64,000 bases of DNA from positions 1,049,865-1,113,864 of the forward strand of contig CACVBU010001154.1 of NCBI GenBank assembly GCA_902728285.1, in the 5' to 3' direction. Below are positions 12,901 through 21,129 of the stretch, piece by piece (position 1 is the stretch's first letter; each line of letters opens with the position of its first letter). The notes beneath the pieces are model-generated. The model saw only the letters and a list, made by a program, of their open reading frames with translations, did not search any database and was not told the DNA's origin. The position numbers and the translations under genes are program-made. This DNA is from Clytia hemisphaerica (taxonomy: Eukaryota; Cnidaria; Hydrozoa; Leptothecata; Clytiidae).

Positions 12901-15900
12901 ATCAAAAGTTATTGAGGTTTGGAAAAACACTGCCAGCTAATTTGAAAAAGACTTTAATCCTATCTAACTGTGGGGGGGGGCAAACATCCCCCATCAATAG
13001 AATTGTTTCCCAGGAAGTTCAGGGACTTTAGAAACAGCCTTGAAATTTCGCAAGTTTACCTAACTTTTAGTTAGCTTAACTTTTGAGAAAAAAAATTTTT
13101 TTATTTGTTCTCCAAAATTTGATGATGTCAGCATTAAAAAACAATAAATTTTTTAAGGCAAATGTAGGGATTTTCTTACAAATCATAAGACTGAATATCT
13201 TTGCAACAGATTTTAAGGTACTGCTTTCAAATTTTGGTTTAATGCGTCAATTTATTGCACTTTACTCATGGCTCCGCCCCCCCCTTATTTGGGGGGGGGG
13301 GTGTAAATCTAAAATCAGCCTAAAAGTGGGTGGGAGCTGTCTCTTTTTTTAAACTCAGGGGGGCCTAAAAAAGTGGGGGGACCTGAAGGGCTGCACTTAA
13401 GTTCTGGGGAATAATTACAATAATTAAGAAATTGTAACTGATTCCACAACTAGGACATGGGCCCCGTCAACGGGGGGCCGAGGGGTCCATGGCCCCCCCA
13501 CTTTTTGGTAGACCATGCCATACGTTTTTAAGAGTTACTATTTTAAGCTGGTTTGAGACCAAATCAAACCGCAAAAAAACTATTATTATTCCCAATTAGA
13601 TATCGTTTTAAGGTGTTTTGAGGGTGTAAAATGTGAAAAAATTTTCTTCATCACCCAACCATCACCAAAATGTTGGACCCCCACACTCAAGATGGCTCTC
13701 CGGGGCGCATGCTAGACAATAACCTTCTATTATGGAAAAAGTTAGGCCTCTTGGCACATTTCAGAGGGCAATTAAGAACTAAAGGGTGCATATGTTTTCT
13801 CAATCAGAACCTTCTTATATGTTTTTAAAAATATATATCATTTTTCTTTAGATTTCTTTTAAGAAATATTTAAAAATATATAACATATTGAAATCGAAAT
13901 AATTTGGTGCCGAATTATTTTTCTTTGCTGGGACCTGAACCTTGAAAGTACTTTTTGCAGGGACCTGTCCCTTACTGAAAAGTGGGGGGTACTAAAACTT
14001 AGGGGGGACCTAAATTTGTTGGGGGGGCCTAGAACCCCATTCAGAGCCATGATTTGGACTATTATTCTCAACTCTGGTCTCCCTGGTCTTGTCCAGCAAC
14101 TGGAAGAAGTTCAGAAATCATTTTTACATGGAATTCCATCCCTCAGACATCTAAATTATTGGGAAAATCTCGAATCATTAAAACTGTATAGCCTTGAAAG
14201 ACGGAGAGAGCGGTATCAAATAATTTATACCTGGAACGTCATTGAAGGCAACGTCCGGAATTTTGATTATGACGAAAGTAAAGGAGGCATTTCCTGCCAT
14301 ATAAATCAGAGATTGGGGAGAATTTAAAATCTAAAAGCTGTCAATATCAAACACAAAAATATCTGGAGGGGAAGTCTTTCCCAAGAAGGACCTTGATTAT
14401 TCAACACCCTTCGCAGACCAATAAGAGATTTGACAAACTGTCCCAAAGAAGTATTCAAAAAACACTTAGACACCTTCCTAACAACTGTTCTGGATGAACC
14501 TCTGCTTGCCCACTATTTTAACCTTAGGCAAGCTGACTCCAACAGCCTCAAGGAAATGTCGAAGCATCGGACTCAACGAGTTGGATGAGCTGTTCAAGCA
14601 AAAGCCAAAAAGAGGTATATATACAACCAGACGATCTCAATCTAACAGAATCGACGATCGAACCAGTCGAACAAATCGAACGCAATCGACTGATTGAAAT
14701 TCGATTGTCGAACGCAATTGAATCTCAATCGAATATTACCGCAATTTTCAGATTCAATTGATATTTGATTGCGTTCGATTGATGTTCGATTGCATTCGAT
14801 AGCGTTCGATCGTCGATTCATTGACCCCCGGATTGTTCATCACATAATTTCTACGGGAAATCATAAGTATCATTCGGCTTGTGATGTTTGAGAGCTTGGA
14901 TGTCAGTCTGAGAAATCCTTCTAATTGCAGGCTTAACTTCCGCGGGCGTAAACTTGTAAATGCGCGCTTATCATAGTCCGCCCAAGTTCACCCATGTGCA
15001 ATTGCACGCTTAATTTTCCTCCCTGCTTGAAGAAGCTTGAGCAATATAGTGGGGCTTACTTTTTTTTTAAACGAATGGAACCATGGTCAAACGGACAAAA
15101 ACTGATTTTTGAATTGGAATCTTCGTCAAATTTTGCGTAAAATTGACCAAGCATTGGGCTCTTCCAGAAAAAAATCGGCTAGTTCGAAACACGGGTCACG
15201 GGTCACGGGTTACGGGGCATGGGGTACGGGGTACGGGTCACGGGGCACGGGGCATACAATTTACAGACCGGAAAAAATATAACGATATCATGACGTATAA
15301 TTCATAACACGTACTACATAACACATATAATAGTACTAATACTACTAGTATAGTATGTCTGAAACAATTATATACGAATAGTATTATCATGAAAATTTTT
15401 CAATAATATGTCACCCACAAATTTTGACAAAATGATATTGAATGACAAAAATATTGTCAAAATCATGAAATATAAGGCCTCTGAACCAATTTACAGCAAA
15501 ATGTTTTTTCATAGTCAATAGGATGCTAATCATGTGACTGGATATAGATTGACGTGTTTTAAAATGATTAAATGCTGCAAGATAGTGGTTTTAGAGATAT
15601 GAGTATAATTACGTCATTTTTATTAAAAATTCATAATGGTAGGTGGAAAATATTGACACATTTATAAAATACCATCATTTCTACATTATTATCCATTAAA
15701 ATTATATTCATACTCAAGGTGATGGAGGGGATATAATGAGATATGATTTAACAATAGCCGTACTATCATTTTCGTGAGAAAGCTCGCTTTTCAGGCGATG
15801 GGAATTGTAATATGTATATTACTTACGTATAACATATAACATGCATATAACACTAAAAGTGTATTATTGATAATATAAGCTTATTATTATGTATGTAATA

Positions 15901-18900
15901 TGTTGCGGTGTTTTCTGGTCTGCATTATACACGACGCAAACTTCGAAAGCACGTGGAAAGCACGTGGTTAGGTTTTAGCGTTTTAAATAGTCATACGTGG
16001 ATAAAATACCTTAAAATTGATTTTTTCGATAATTTTTAGTGTTTTTAAAACATTTTCTGTTTGAATTACTTTGATCTGAGCTGCCCCGTCACCCCGTGCC
16101 CCGTCACCCGTGCCCCGTGCCCCGTAACCCGTGACCCGGACCCGTGACCCGTGTTTCGAACTAGCCGGAAAAAAATTGTACATGGGGTTGGAGGATATAT
16201 TGTCCGGGGGTAGCAAAAAATCATCAAAATTTGCCTTGTCCGGGGGTAATTTGGGGTGTCCGGGGGTAATTTGGGGTGTCCGAGGGTAATTTGGGGTGTC
16301 CGGGGGGTGAAACCTATTGTCCGGGGGGCCAAAAGTCACCCTGTCCGGGCGGTAAATCACTAAAAATTGTTATATCCTCCACCCTCCATGTACAATTTTT
16401 TTCTGGAAGAGCCCATTCCAGATTTTTTTCTGAGAAAACTCAAGGAAAATCATCTATTTTGAACTTGCACAAATGAAAAGTGTTTTCATTTCTTTTCTGA
16501 TAACTTGTAATGATTACCGTGAGATTGGGTAACTTGCATCAGTGGAGGCTAACATGCATAGCCCTCAAATGAAAGACCTGGCTGGTCATTAAAATACAAC
16601 TACGCAGCTCCTCTCGCAGCTCTAGTCTACCATTTTTGTTTTGACTTAACTTTGTATTTTAATGACCAGCTAGGTCTTTCATTTGAGGGCTATGTATGTT
16701 AGCCTCCACTGATGCAAGTTACCCAATCTCACGGTCAGTCAGGCACATCCTGGCAAATGAACGGGGTATTTTTCACTTGCGACCATTGGCAAATGAACGG
16801 GGTCGAAAACGAAAGTGATGTAATAGTGCCGAATACCCAGTTTTATTGAACCGGGTTGGAAATATTTTGCTTCATTTCAAAGAACTGCATGGATGAAATT
16901 TTTTTTCCATGGGTCAATTTTGTCTTCGAAGATTGAAGAAACTTTTAACGAAAAAATAAAGTTCCCAGTTTTCTTCCTTTTTTCCCTTTTTCAGTTTGAA
17001 GTTCATTTTTATTCATTTTCACACTTTTAGCCTGAGACATCCTATCTCATTTACACTGGGTGACGAATACCCCATGCAAATGCTCACCCTGTTCATTTGG
17101 CAGGATGTGCCTGACTGACTGTATAATACTGATTTAGATTATTTGGAACATGAAATTGATAGGTAAAAACACTTTTAAAAACCTTACAATTTGATAGCCG
17201 TGCAATTACGCGTTTAAATCTTGGAATTTTAAAGCGTGCAATTAGAAGGATTTCTCAGACTGGATGTTGGGAAGCTGCAAGAATAAAGCCAGACGATCTC
17301 AATCGAACAGAATCGACGAGCGAACCATCAAACAACAATCGAACCAATCGAATATTACCCAGAATTTTGACGTTTGATTGAGATTCGATTGCGTTCGACA
17401 ATCGAATTTAAATCAATTGCATTCGATTTGGTTCGACTGGTTCGATCATCGATTCCTTTCGATTGAGATCGTCTGGATACAAAGAGGTAGGTTCACACAC
17501 AGACTTATTAGGCGTTGTGGTATAGTGGACATCAACCTTGATTCCTGTACAGGCGACCAAGGTTCGATTCCCACTCACAACGGTTCACTTGGCAAGTGAA
17601 CAAACCTTCGCCCGGGTCAACCCATGCCATGTGAGGGGAATTGGGTAGTCAGTTGAAGGTGCTGACGGGATGCTTACTCCCAGACCCTCGCGCTCGATAG
17701 GATCGATCATCGGAACGGCTCGATGACGGATCGATATGTGATCGATGGATTACTTATCGATCCGGATAGGAGATCGATGGAAGATTCAGCCATTAAAAAG
17801 TCTTGAGTATCGATCCTTCGTTGATCCATTATCGAGCTAGTATTTCAATCGAGTATATCGATTTGTCATCGATCGTTAATCGATTCGTCATCGATCGTTA
17901 ATCGATTCGTCATCGATCGTTAATCGATTCGTCATCGATCGAAAATCGATTCGTCATCGATCAAAAATCGATTCGTCATCGATCGTTAATCGATTCTTCA
18001 TCGATCGTTAATCGATTATGCATCGATTATGCATCTATCATGTATCGATCATACATCGAGCCCGTAAATTAATAAGCGGATTGGGGACGCTTATTATATT
18101 AGGTACCGCCGAGAGTACCATATCGGCCATTTTTAAGCCGGTCCCCTCCGCTTTTTTAAGTTTGGAGCTAGGGCTGAGGCGAAATTCCGTAATCTAAACC
18201 TTCCAGCAGATGTTGAAAGTTTCCCCGACCTTTTCCCAGAGCTTTCTTAGCGTGTCGAAAGAAAATTTCTACATCGGGTGCCAGATAAGTACCGATAAGT
18301 AAATCCGGTTTGACGCCATAAGATCGATATGGATCGATTAATCAATATAAAAAACGGTCGATATTTTGATTGGATCGATAGAGGTGTCGATAGGTAATCG
18401 ATAGGTGTCGATAGGTAATCGATAGGTGTCGATAGGTAATCGATAGCGAGAAAGATCGATTAATATTAGAGCTCGATTTTTAGAAAGAGTCGATAGGGTC
18501 GATAAGATCGATGATAGATCGATGATAGATCGATAACTAATCATAAGCTTAAAAAAATCTTGAGTATCGATCCTCTATCGATCTCCTATCCGGATCGATA
18601 AGTAATCCATCGATCACATATCGATCCGTCATCGAGCCGTTCCGATGATCGATCATATCGAGCGCGGGGGTCTGGTTTACTCAAAGCATCTATACTTGCG
18701 AGAATGGGCTCATAGAGCCTCCTGTAACTCAACCATAATAGAATAGAATAGCTTGTTTAAAACAATCTGTATCAGACTAATCTACCTGCGCCATACCAAG
18801 CTCAATAATCTACTTTGAACTTTGTGGGGTGAGGTATTTTTTGTTTTTTTCTCTAAGATTATGAGCTTGGGATTCCCAGGCTACAAAAAGTGGAGAGGCT

Positions 18901-19064
18901 TGGAAACTAAGAAATTGGATTGAAACCTTACCAATATCTTCTTCATCCTCCTCTTCATCGTCATTTCCAATCTTCTTCTTCTTTTTGGCGGGTCTAATTT
19001 CATCTTCTTCGTCATGACTTTCCTCTCCAGACTCTTCAGCTTCACTGTCAACAAAGTCTGACAT
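913..19064 (-). CDS. SUPT6H: Transcription elongation factor SPT6, N-terminal 10 exons (3' part off window)
   Basis: SPT6 is a nuclear histone chaperone that travels with RNA polymerase II. Exons, all with phase-consistent GT-AG sites: 18932-19064, 7097-7198, 6788-6867, 5181-5485, 4398-4575, 3714-3911, 3360-3467, 2552-2641, 1901-2043, 913-1169. Together they give about 531 residues. The start [12 protein letters not shown] matches the animal SPT6 N-terminus. It is followed by the acidic region with DDFIVDD, the Spn1/IWS1-binding-type segment ([14 protein letters not shown]), the conserved block [27 protein letters not shown], then [16 protein letters not shown] and a Lys-rich then Glu-rich stretch in the last exon. 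The helix-hairpin-helix, YqgF-like, S1 and SH2 domains must lie beyond the left edge. A five-residue tandem duplication ([12 protein letters not shown]) is peculiar to this copy. Identity is very secure; exact splice bases are by eye. Confidence 0.95.
1428..1633 (-). mobile_element. tRNA-derived SINE, copy 1
   Basis: Read on the minus strand, the head GGCGCTGTGGTATAGTGGTC contains an A-box-like stretch, and GGTTTGATTCC fits a pol III B box. The body (CGGTTCACTTGGCAAGTGAA, then CCCGGGTCAA, CATGTCATGTG) and the tail (GAAAGCGTTTATAG-like, then AGGCCT..CCTCCTG) recur at 17511-18735 and 40965-41140. It sits in the intron between SPT6 exons 9 and 10. Confidence 0.8.
2185..2286. mobile_element. Short TIR element with GGACGTCC repeats
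   Basis: The terminus CAATGGGCACTAGCGTCTT pairs imperfectly with AAGACGTTGTGTGCCCATA at the other end. Several GGACGT/ACGTCC palindromes lie between them. It is about 100 bp long, inside the intron between SPT6 exons 8 and 9. I see no second copy in the window. Confidence 0.55.
3065..3234. mobile_element. Hairpin MITE ending in TAATAGACGATATCG
   Basis: Two arms of about 73 bp are inverted copies of each other with only a few differences, around a loop of about 25 bp. Both ends read TAATAGACGATATCG, so the insertion may be flanked by TA. It lies in the intron between SPT6 exons 7 and 8. The same outer dodecamer ends the larger hairpin at 20915-21114, although the rest of the stems differ. Confidence 0.8.
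4685..4905. mobile_element. Diverged hairpin MITE of the AGGGCTAGA family
   Basis: The left arm GGGCTAGATGTTGGGCTTTA pairs with the right arm around TAAAGCACAACATCTAGCC, followed by TTCAGGTTTTACAG. The outer CTGTAAAACCTGAA block links it to the better copy at 47261-47558. The ends are eroded. It sits in the intron between SPT6 exons 4 and 5. Confidence 0.6.
7770..9119 (+). CDS. LINE ORF1: PHD-like plus triple CCCH zinc-finger protein
   Basis: This is a 449-residue open frame from the first ATG (MLAQQNSQ). Residues about 102-166 have the PHD order C-x2-C, C-x2-C, H-x2-C, C-x2-C (CQIC, CGSC, HSPC, CKHC). A Thr/Pro-rich linker follows. Then come three CCCH-like fingers at about residues 312-390: [26 protein letters not shown] and [19 protein letters not shown]. 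The third fits C-x8-C-x4-C-x3-H. PHD domains are known in ORF1 of CR1-like LINEs, where the protein probably binds the element's RNA. The CCCH trio suggests a further RNA-binding module. The reading frame of ORF2 is open across the ORF1 stop, so the two frames overlap or abut. Confidence 0.8.
   Translation: MLAQQNSQNTMRNVVSVELINSWKQVLAELAEEASNETIRNCIRLYDPEKPTKDNVKTLKLCRKDPIMKTLNFLSKKTNSMNKDEAIEKLCVVIQSYFPDICQICNQSYRVKIHDSSLLKCGSCGQEVHSPCYLNLLKNMNFIDQDEELRDLVYQIPGMFYLCKHCQENTINFPHNTYKAANANVNNVNINSTQTPTQITTTTDTTIVTDSPEQTPTPSPAKSNTDFSSDTSIPPLQRRSRTLPPIPLTPNVILDNKNEEENKNLDDVNHLGRTDFMKKKFLREMENNTKLTSATSQPSEESKDLNKTNNNTPPTCRFYMKGKCKHGICGKNCQYTHPKACPKLMKYGNKGPRGCNAGTNCAQFHPRMCSSSIKSGTCFNTHCTFAHVKGTRSMSKKSDLPTKNHRETNDSLDFLKILDNFRLQMISFINESLKLPPQTHPSLKKCPSW
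9244..12224 (+). pseudogene. LINE ORF2: APE endonuclease and reverse transcriptase, one frameshift
   Basis: The endonuclease motifs are in order: NIQGL, TETWL, LYRQP, GDFN and SDHH. The RT core follows: [70 protein letters not shown] and the catalytic FADDT. The frame stops at 11727. The C-terminal part ([39 protein letters not shown]) continues in another frame to 12224. The switch is at about 11700, where CAGTGTGG stands for an expected CAG-NTG-TGG, so one base is missing. Otherwise there is no premature stop, so the copy is young or the base is an assembly error. The frame is open upstream of 9244, so the true start is uncertain. Confidence 0.88.
12276..12629. other. SPT6 intron 1 sequence, nothing recognised
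   Basis: AT-rich sequence between the LINE 3' end and the next dispersed repeat. I see no coding or structured repeat signal here. Confidence 0.5.
12630..12803 (+). repeat. Dispersed repeat, copy 1
   Basis: This stretch (GTATATCCAGATATAATTGG through AGCGGTTAAATTTGCGATTG) recurs with moderate divergence at 52470-52645 in the same orientation. It has no ORF. The element type is not recognised. Confidence 0.75.
12804..14048. repeat. Homopolymer-rich intron segment (G and C runs)
   Basis: Repeated runs of 7-11 G or C occur at about 12970, 13276-13302, 13374, 13470-13500 and 13984-14025, mixed with phrases such as GGGGGGACC and AGTGGGGGG. This looks like decayed copies of a repeat whose units contain G-runs. 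No coding signal. Confidence 0.45.
14049..14620 (+). pseudogene. 3' fragment of a CR1-type LINE ORF2
   Basis: The translation matches the C-terminal part of the LINE at 11700-12224. [38 protein letters not shown] and [14 protein letters not shown] align with their counterparts, then the frame breaks after about 14325. The rest continues in other frames ([11 protein letters not shown].. then [15 protein letters not shown]) to the TTGGATGA end. Fragment start and sequence differences show a second, older 5'-truncated insertion of the same or a sister family in SPT6 intron 1. Confidence 0.85.
14628..14820. mobile_element. TCGATT-rich foldback element, copy 1 (right end lost)
   Basis: It begins CCAGACGATCTCAATCTAAC and contains many TCGATT/AATCGA words on both strands that can pair with each other. 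It matches the complete copy at 17289-17476 but lacks the terminal GATCGTCTGG, so its right end is missing. It follows the LINE fragment almost directly. Confidence 0.7.
15153..16416. mobile_element. Composite TIR element with ACGGGTC repeats
   Basis: The outer termini TGGGCTCTTCCAGAAAAAAA (left) and TTTTTTTCTGGAAGAGCCCA (right) are inverted. Just inside, CGGCTAGTTCGAAACACGGG pairs with CCCGTGTTTCGAACTAGCCG near 16150. Both flank short-period GGTCACGG/GGGGCACGG repeats at 15190-15255 and 16082-16155. The roughly 820 bp between are AT-rich without coding signal. The right terminus is interrupted by the palindromic unit at 16170-16400. Confidence 0.65.
16170..16400. mobile_element. Palindromic TCCGGGGGTAA element, copy 1
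   Basis: The ends AATTGTACATGG and CCATGTACAATT are inverted. Next to them GGAGGATATA pairs with TATATCCTCC. The interior is a tandem array of a unit of about 20 bp around TGTCCGGGGGTAATTTGGGG. A related block lies at 50695-50946, and in both places the sequence to the right is TTTTCTGGAAGAGCCCATT. It appears to be nested in the right TIR of the surrounding element. Confidence 0.65.
16517..16734. mobile_element. Hairpin MITE with arms of about 83 bp
   Basis: The left arm starting CCGTGAGATTGGGTAACTTG is repeated inverted at the right, ending CAAGTTACCCAATCTCACGG. The arms differ at only a few bases, and the loop is about 50 bp. The next TIR element begins within two bases of its right end, so the two inserted side by side or one into the other's target. 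Confidence 0.8.
16736..17117. mobile_element. TIR element beginning CAGTCAGGCACATCCTG
   Basis: This 382-bp element has TIRs of about 30 bp: CAGTCAGGCACATCCTGGCA at the left, and the reverse complement of CAGTCAGGCACATCCTGCCA at the right, both continuing AATGAAC. The interior has no ORF, so it would be non-autonomous. No clear target duplication can be read because its left side abuts another hairpin. Confidence 0.75.
17289..17476. mobile_element. TCGATT-rich foldback element, copy 2 (complete)
   Basis: The left terminus CCAGACGATCTCAATCGAAC pairs with the right terminus TTTCGATTGAGATCGTCTGG. The body is made of TCGATT/AATCGA words in both orientations, so the whole 188 bp can fold back. The terminal CCAGAC is shared with the ATCGAT element that starts 204 bp further on. 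Confidence 0.8.
17511..18735 (+). mobile_element. tRNA-derived SINE, copy 2, split by a foldback insertion
   Basis: The 5' part (17511-17679) has the head GGCGTTGTGGTATAGTGG, a B box GGTTCGATTCC and the body CGGTTCACTTGGCAAGTGAA. The 3' part (18683-18735) resumes AAAGCATCTATACTTGCGAG and ends CCTCCTGTAACTCAACC. The uninterrupted copies at 1428-1633 and 40965-41140 show that nothing else is missing between the two parts. The 995-bp insertion in between carries near-identical 8-bp flanks. Confidence 0.85.
17680..18674. mobile_element. ATCGAT-rich foldback element with 8-bp target duplication
   Basis: TIRs of about 95 bp begin CCAGACCCTCGCGCTCGATA at the left. The right end is the inverse of CAGACCCCCGCGCTCGATAT. 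Both continue with ATCGATCATCGGAACGGCTC. The flanks GCTTACTC (17672-17679) and GTTTACTC (18675-18682) look like an 8-bp duplication with one change, as expected for the hAT superfamily. Inside is a tandem run of a 22-bp unit (ATCGATTCGTCATCGATCGT plus TA) at about 17860-18000, and a 19-21-bp GTCGATAGGTAATCGATAG run at about 18385-18445. A non-repetitive core lies at 18060-18320. There is no transposase, so the element would be non-autonomous. Confidence 0.85.
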
Positions 19065-19394
19065 TTTTTTTTAGTGACAAGAAAATAACTAAAATAGATG
19101 AATCAGAAACATTATAGAACGTGTATGGATTGATTTCGTGAGTAAAGTTAAAAGTTTGGAATGCAAAATAAGACTGGAAATTTATAATTTTATTTTGCTT
19201 AATTTTTGCGTTTTTCTCAGTTTCTTTGGTTTCTTTTGTTTTGGTAGGTAGGGGTTTGGAAAATGTTCTTCATTTAGGTGATTGGAATTTAATAAAAGAC
19301 TGTTCATTAAAACTAAGGAGTCGAAACACAGAAATTTTACTGAGATTTTCTTCAAATATATACAGAAGCATTTTCCCAAAACACGTTTCGGCGC

Positions 19395-19560
19395 TCTGGA
19401 TCTTTCTTTCAACTGAGAGAGACTTCAAGATGGCTGCCACTTTTACCGGGATATGTCCGCTGTGTTGTGTAAAAAGAACGGGTTGTCAAGAAAGCGGAGC
19501 TACCATCTGGTGGTGAGCGAAGAGAGCGGGCGGGGCGGGGCGGGGCGGGCGCGCGTGAAA
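19395..19560 (-). promoter_or_regulatory. Putative SPT6 promoter region (YY1-like motif and GC boxes)
   Basis: Upstream of the SPT6 start, the plus strand has CAAGATGGCTGCC (19426-19438), which reads GGCAGCCATCTTG in the gene's direction and fits the YY1-type core GCCATnTTG. A GGGCGGGGCGGGGCGGGG stretch lies at about 19527-19548. This is the only GC-rich unique-looking sequence upstream of the start. No TATA box was identified, and the transcription start is unknown. Confidence 0.45.
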
Positions 19561-19764
19561 AAATTTCGATAGTTTTTTTTCTATGCTTATACAAAAAATG
19601 ATCTTTTATTAGAGGTAGGCACTCACAGGTGTCTAATAAACGCCGTCCCTCTCGCTTCTAAATTCTCCAATTTTTTTCCAACCCCTGGACCTTACCTTAT
19701 CGGGGGAAAAAATGTCGGAGTTTTACAACCTCGCCCCCCCTCTCCGTCCCCGTGTATCCCCCCA

Positions 19765-19920
19765 GGCTTTATTTACGCTACTGATTGACGCCAGAGAATA
19801 CCCTGGTGTTGGCTGATGCGAGTTCCCCCTCTCAGAGGGGGGACTTCTTCTCAAAACAAAGCGTCATAAAATATTCTGACGTTACAAAGTTACACTGCAA
19901 TGCAATGGTTTCAAACCCAG
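19765..19920 (+). repeat. Dispersed repeat shared with 41158-41310 (opposite strand)
   Basis: Phrases such as GACGCCAGAGAATACCCTGG, CTCTCAGAGGGGG and GCAATGGTTTCAAA appear here and in reverse complement at 41158-41310. The element type is not recognised. Confidence 0.75.
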
Positions 19921-20032
19921 GAACTTACTCGTTCGAAAACCAGCCAATGGCCAAGGTATTATCTAGCGCTATCAGTAAGCATCAAGAAGCTAATAATACG
20001 CAGAGGGAATGAACGAGGTTGGGAGTTTTATT

Positions 20033-20429
20033 TACAGTAGTCGGGGAAAAATTTCGTCACCTAGAGACATTTCACTCCCCTCCCCCCCCCCCCGACCAAA
20101 ATTTCAAATTCGTCACTTTTCCCCGAAAAAAAATTTATATTTGTCCGACTAAACTGTCCAAAAGAATTGGTTCCCTTCACTAGCTCGTAAATTAATCTTG
20201 TAATTCAACACTAATTTGGGTAAATAAAGGTGTAAAAAATTAGATTTGAATTTTGGTTGCGGTTTAAAATTTCGGATAAATGTTTTGGTCGGGGATAAAA
20301 AAATCGGGTAAAAGTTTTGGTCGGGTGATAAAATGTCAGGGAAATATTTCTTCTGGAAAAAATGTCGTCAACCCCTCAAAATTTTCGTCACTTTCCCCCG
20401 ATAAGGTATCGAATTCCCCCGACTGTCGT
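20033..20429. mobile_element. Foldback block with GGTCGGGG/CCCCGA repeats
   Basis: The left end AGTAGTCGGGGAAAAATTTCG is roughly inverted at the right as CGAATTCCCCCGACTGTCG. Between them are repeated TTTTGGTCGGG and CGTCACTTTCCCC words in both orientations. The inversion is imperfect and the borders are approximate. Confidence 0.5.
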
Positions 20430-20632
20430 CAAAAGAAGAGTCCCGTTTTGCACTAAATTGACAGGTTTTAATTTAAAGATTTAACTTTCGTATTTAGGGA
20501 TAGAGGTACAATTTCCAACCTCCACCGCCGGTAATTAGATAATATTAATAAGGTTTGAAAAATGTTACATTACATATCAAGCTGTGAAGACAAACCCTGA
20601 TTTCATTCAACGCGCAAAGTAACCATGACAAC

Positions 20633-20940
20633 CATCCGTGGTCTTGGATGAAAGTCGTACGAATCAAATCACGATTAAGAAACGTAGGAATGTTTTGGTG
20701 AAAGAGAGTAATCTCAGAAGATACATATTTTCATACAATTAGGGAATCCATTAAAGTTCTTGTGAGAAGGGGGTATCTTAGCATCTCGCATCTCGCGCAT
20801 CCGTGGTCTTGGATGATGTCGTACCAATCAAATCACGAGTAAGAAACGTAGGAATGTTTTGGTGAAAAAGAGAAATCTCAGAACAGAAGATACATATTTT
20901 CAAACAATTAGGGAATCCATTAAAGTAACTTTTGAGAATA
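20633..20940 (+). repeat. Direct duplication of about 165 bp (two units)
   Basis: Unit 1 (about 20633-20790) and unit 2 (about 20799-20940) share CATCCGTGGTCTTGGATGA, AGAAACGTAGGAATGTTTTG and ATTAGGGAATCCATTAAAG with a few indels. The end of unit 2 forms part of the left arm of the hairpin at 20915-21114. Confidence 0.75.
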
Positions 20941-21114
20941 GACGATATCGGCTTTCCGAATTCTCCCCGAATGATTACCCATGATGCATTGCGCAAAAAA
21001 ATTCACGGACAATGTTGACTTACTGATTTTTTTTGCGCAATGCATCATGGGTAATCATTCGGGGAGAATTCGGAAAGCCGATATCGTCTATTCTCAAAAG
21101 TTACTTTAATGGAT
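20915..21114. mobile_element. Large near-perfect hairpin containing TAGACGATATCG
   Basis: Arms of about 86 bp run from ATCCATTAAAGTAACTTTTG at the left to its inverse at the right, through AGAATAGACGATATCGGCTT and GCATTGCGCAAAAAA. I see almost no mismatches. The loop is about 28 bp. The inner part from AATAGACGATATCG matches the end structure of the hairpin at 3065-3234. The arms extend about 22 bp beyond that point, into what is also the end of a direct duplication. Confidence 0.8.
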
Positions 21115-21129
21115 CGAGCCGAGATCCGA

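Larger units (their letters stand above)
19600..20632. repeat. Intergenic repeats between SPT6 and MED13
   Basis: The stretch holds decayed C-run sequence (19690-19765), a dispersed repeat at 19765-19920 and a foldback block at 20033-20429. I see no exon or ORF of interest. Confidence 0.5.

Noticed and set aside
15190-16155. ACGGGTC/CCGTGAC repeats as telomere-like sequence
   Set aside because: The units vary in length, occur as two short inverted blocks and sit inside a TIR element.
17511-17590. tRNA gene
   Set aside because: A- and B-box-like stretches are present, but the arms do not form a cloverleaf and the same head is followed by a conserved non-tRNA body in other copies, so it is a SINE.
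17860-18050. Regularly spaced ATCGATTCGTC repeats that look like a CRISPR array
   Set aside because: There are no unique spacers; the whole 22-bp unit is repeated in tandem, and the sequence is an animal intron.
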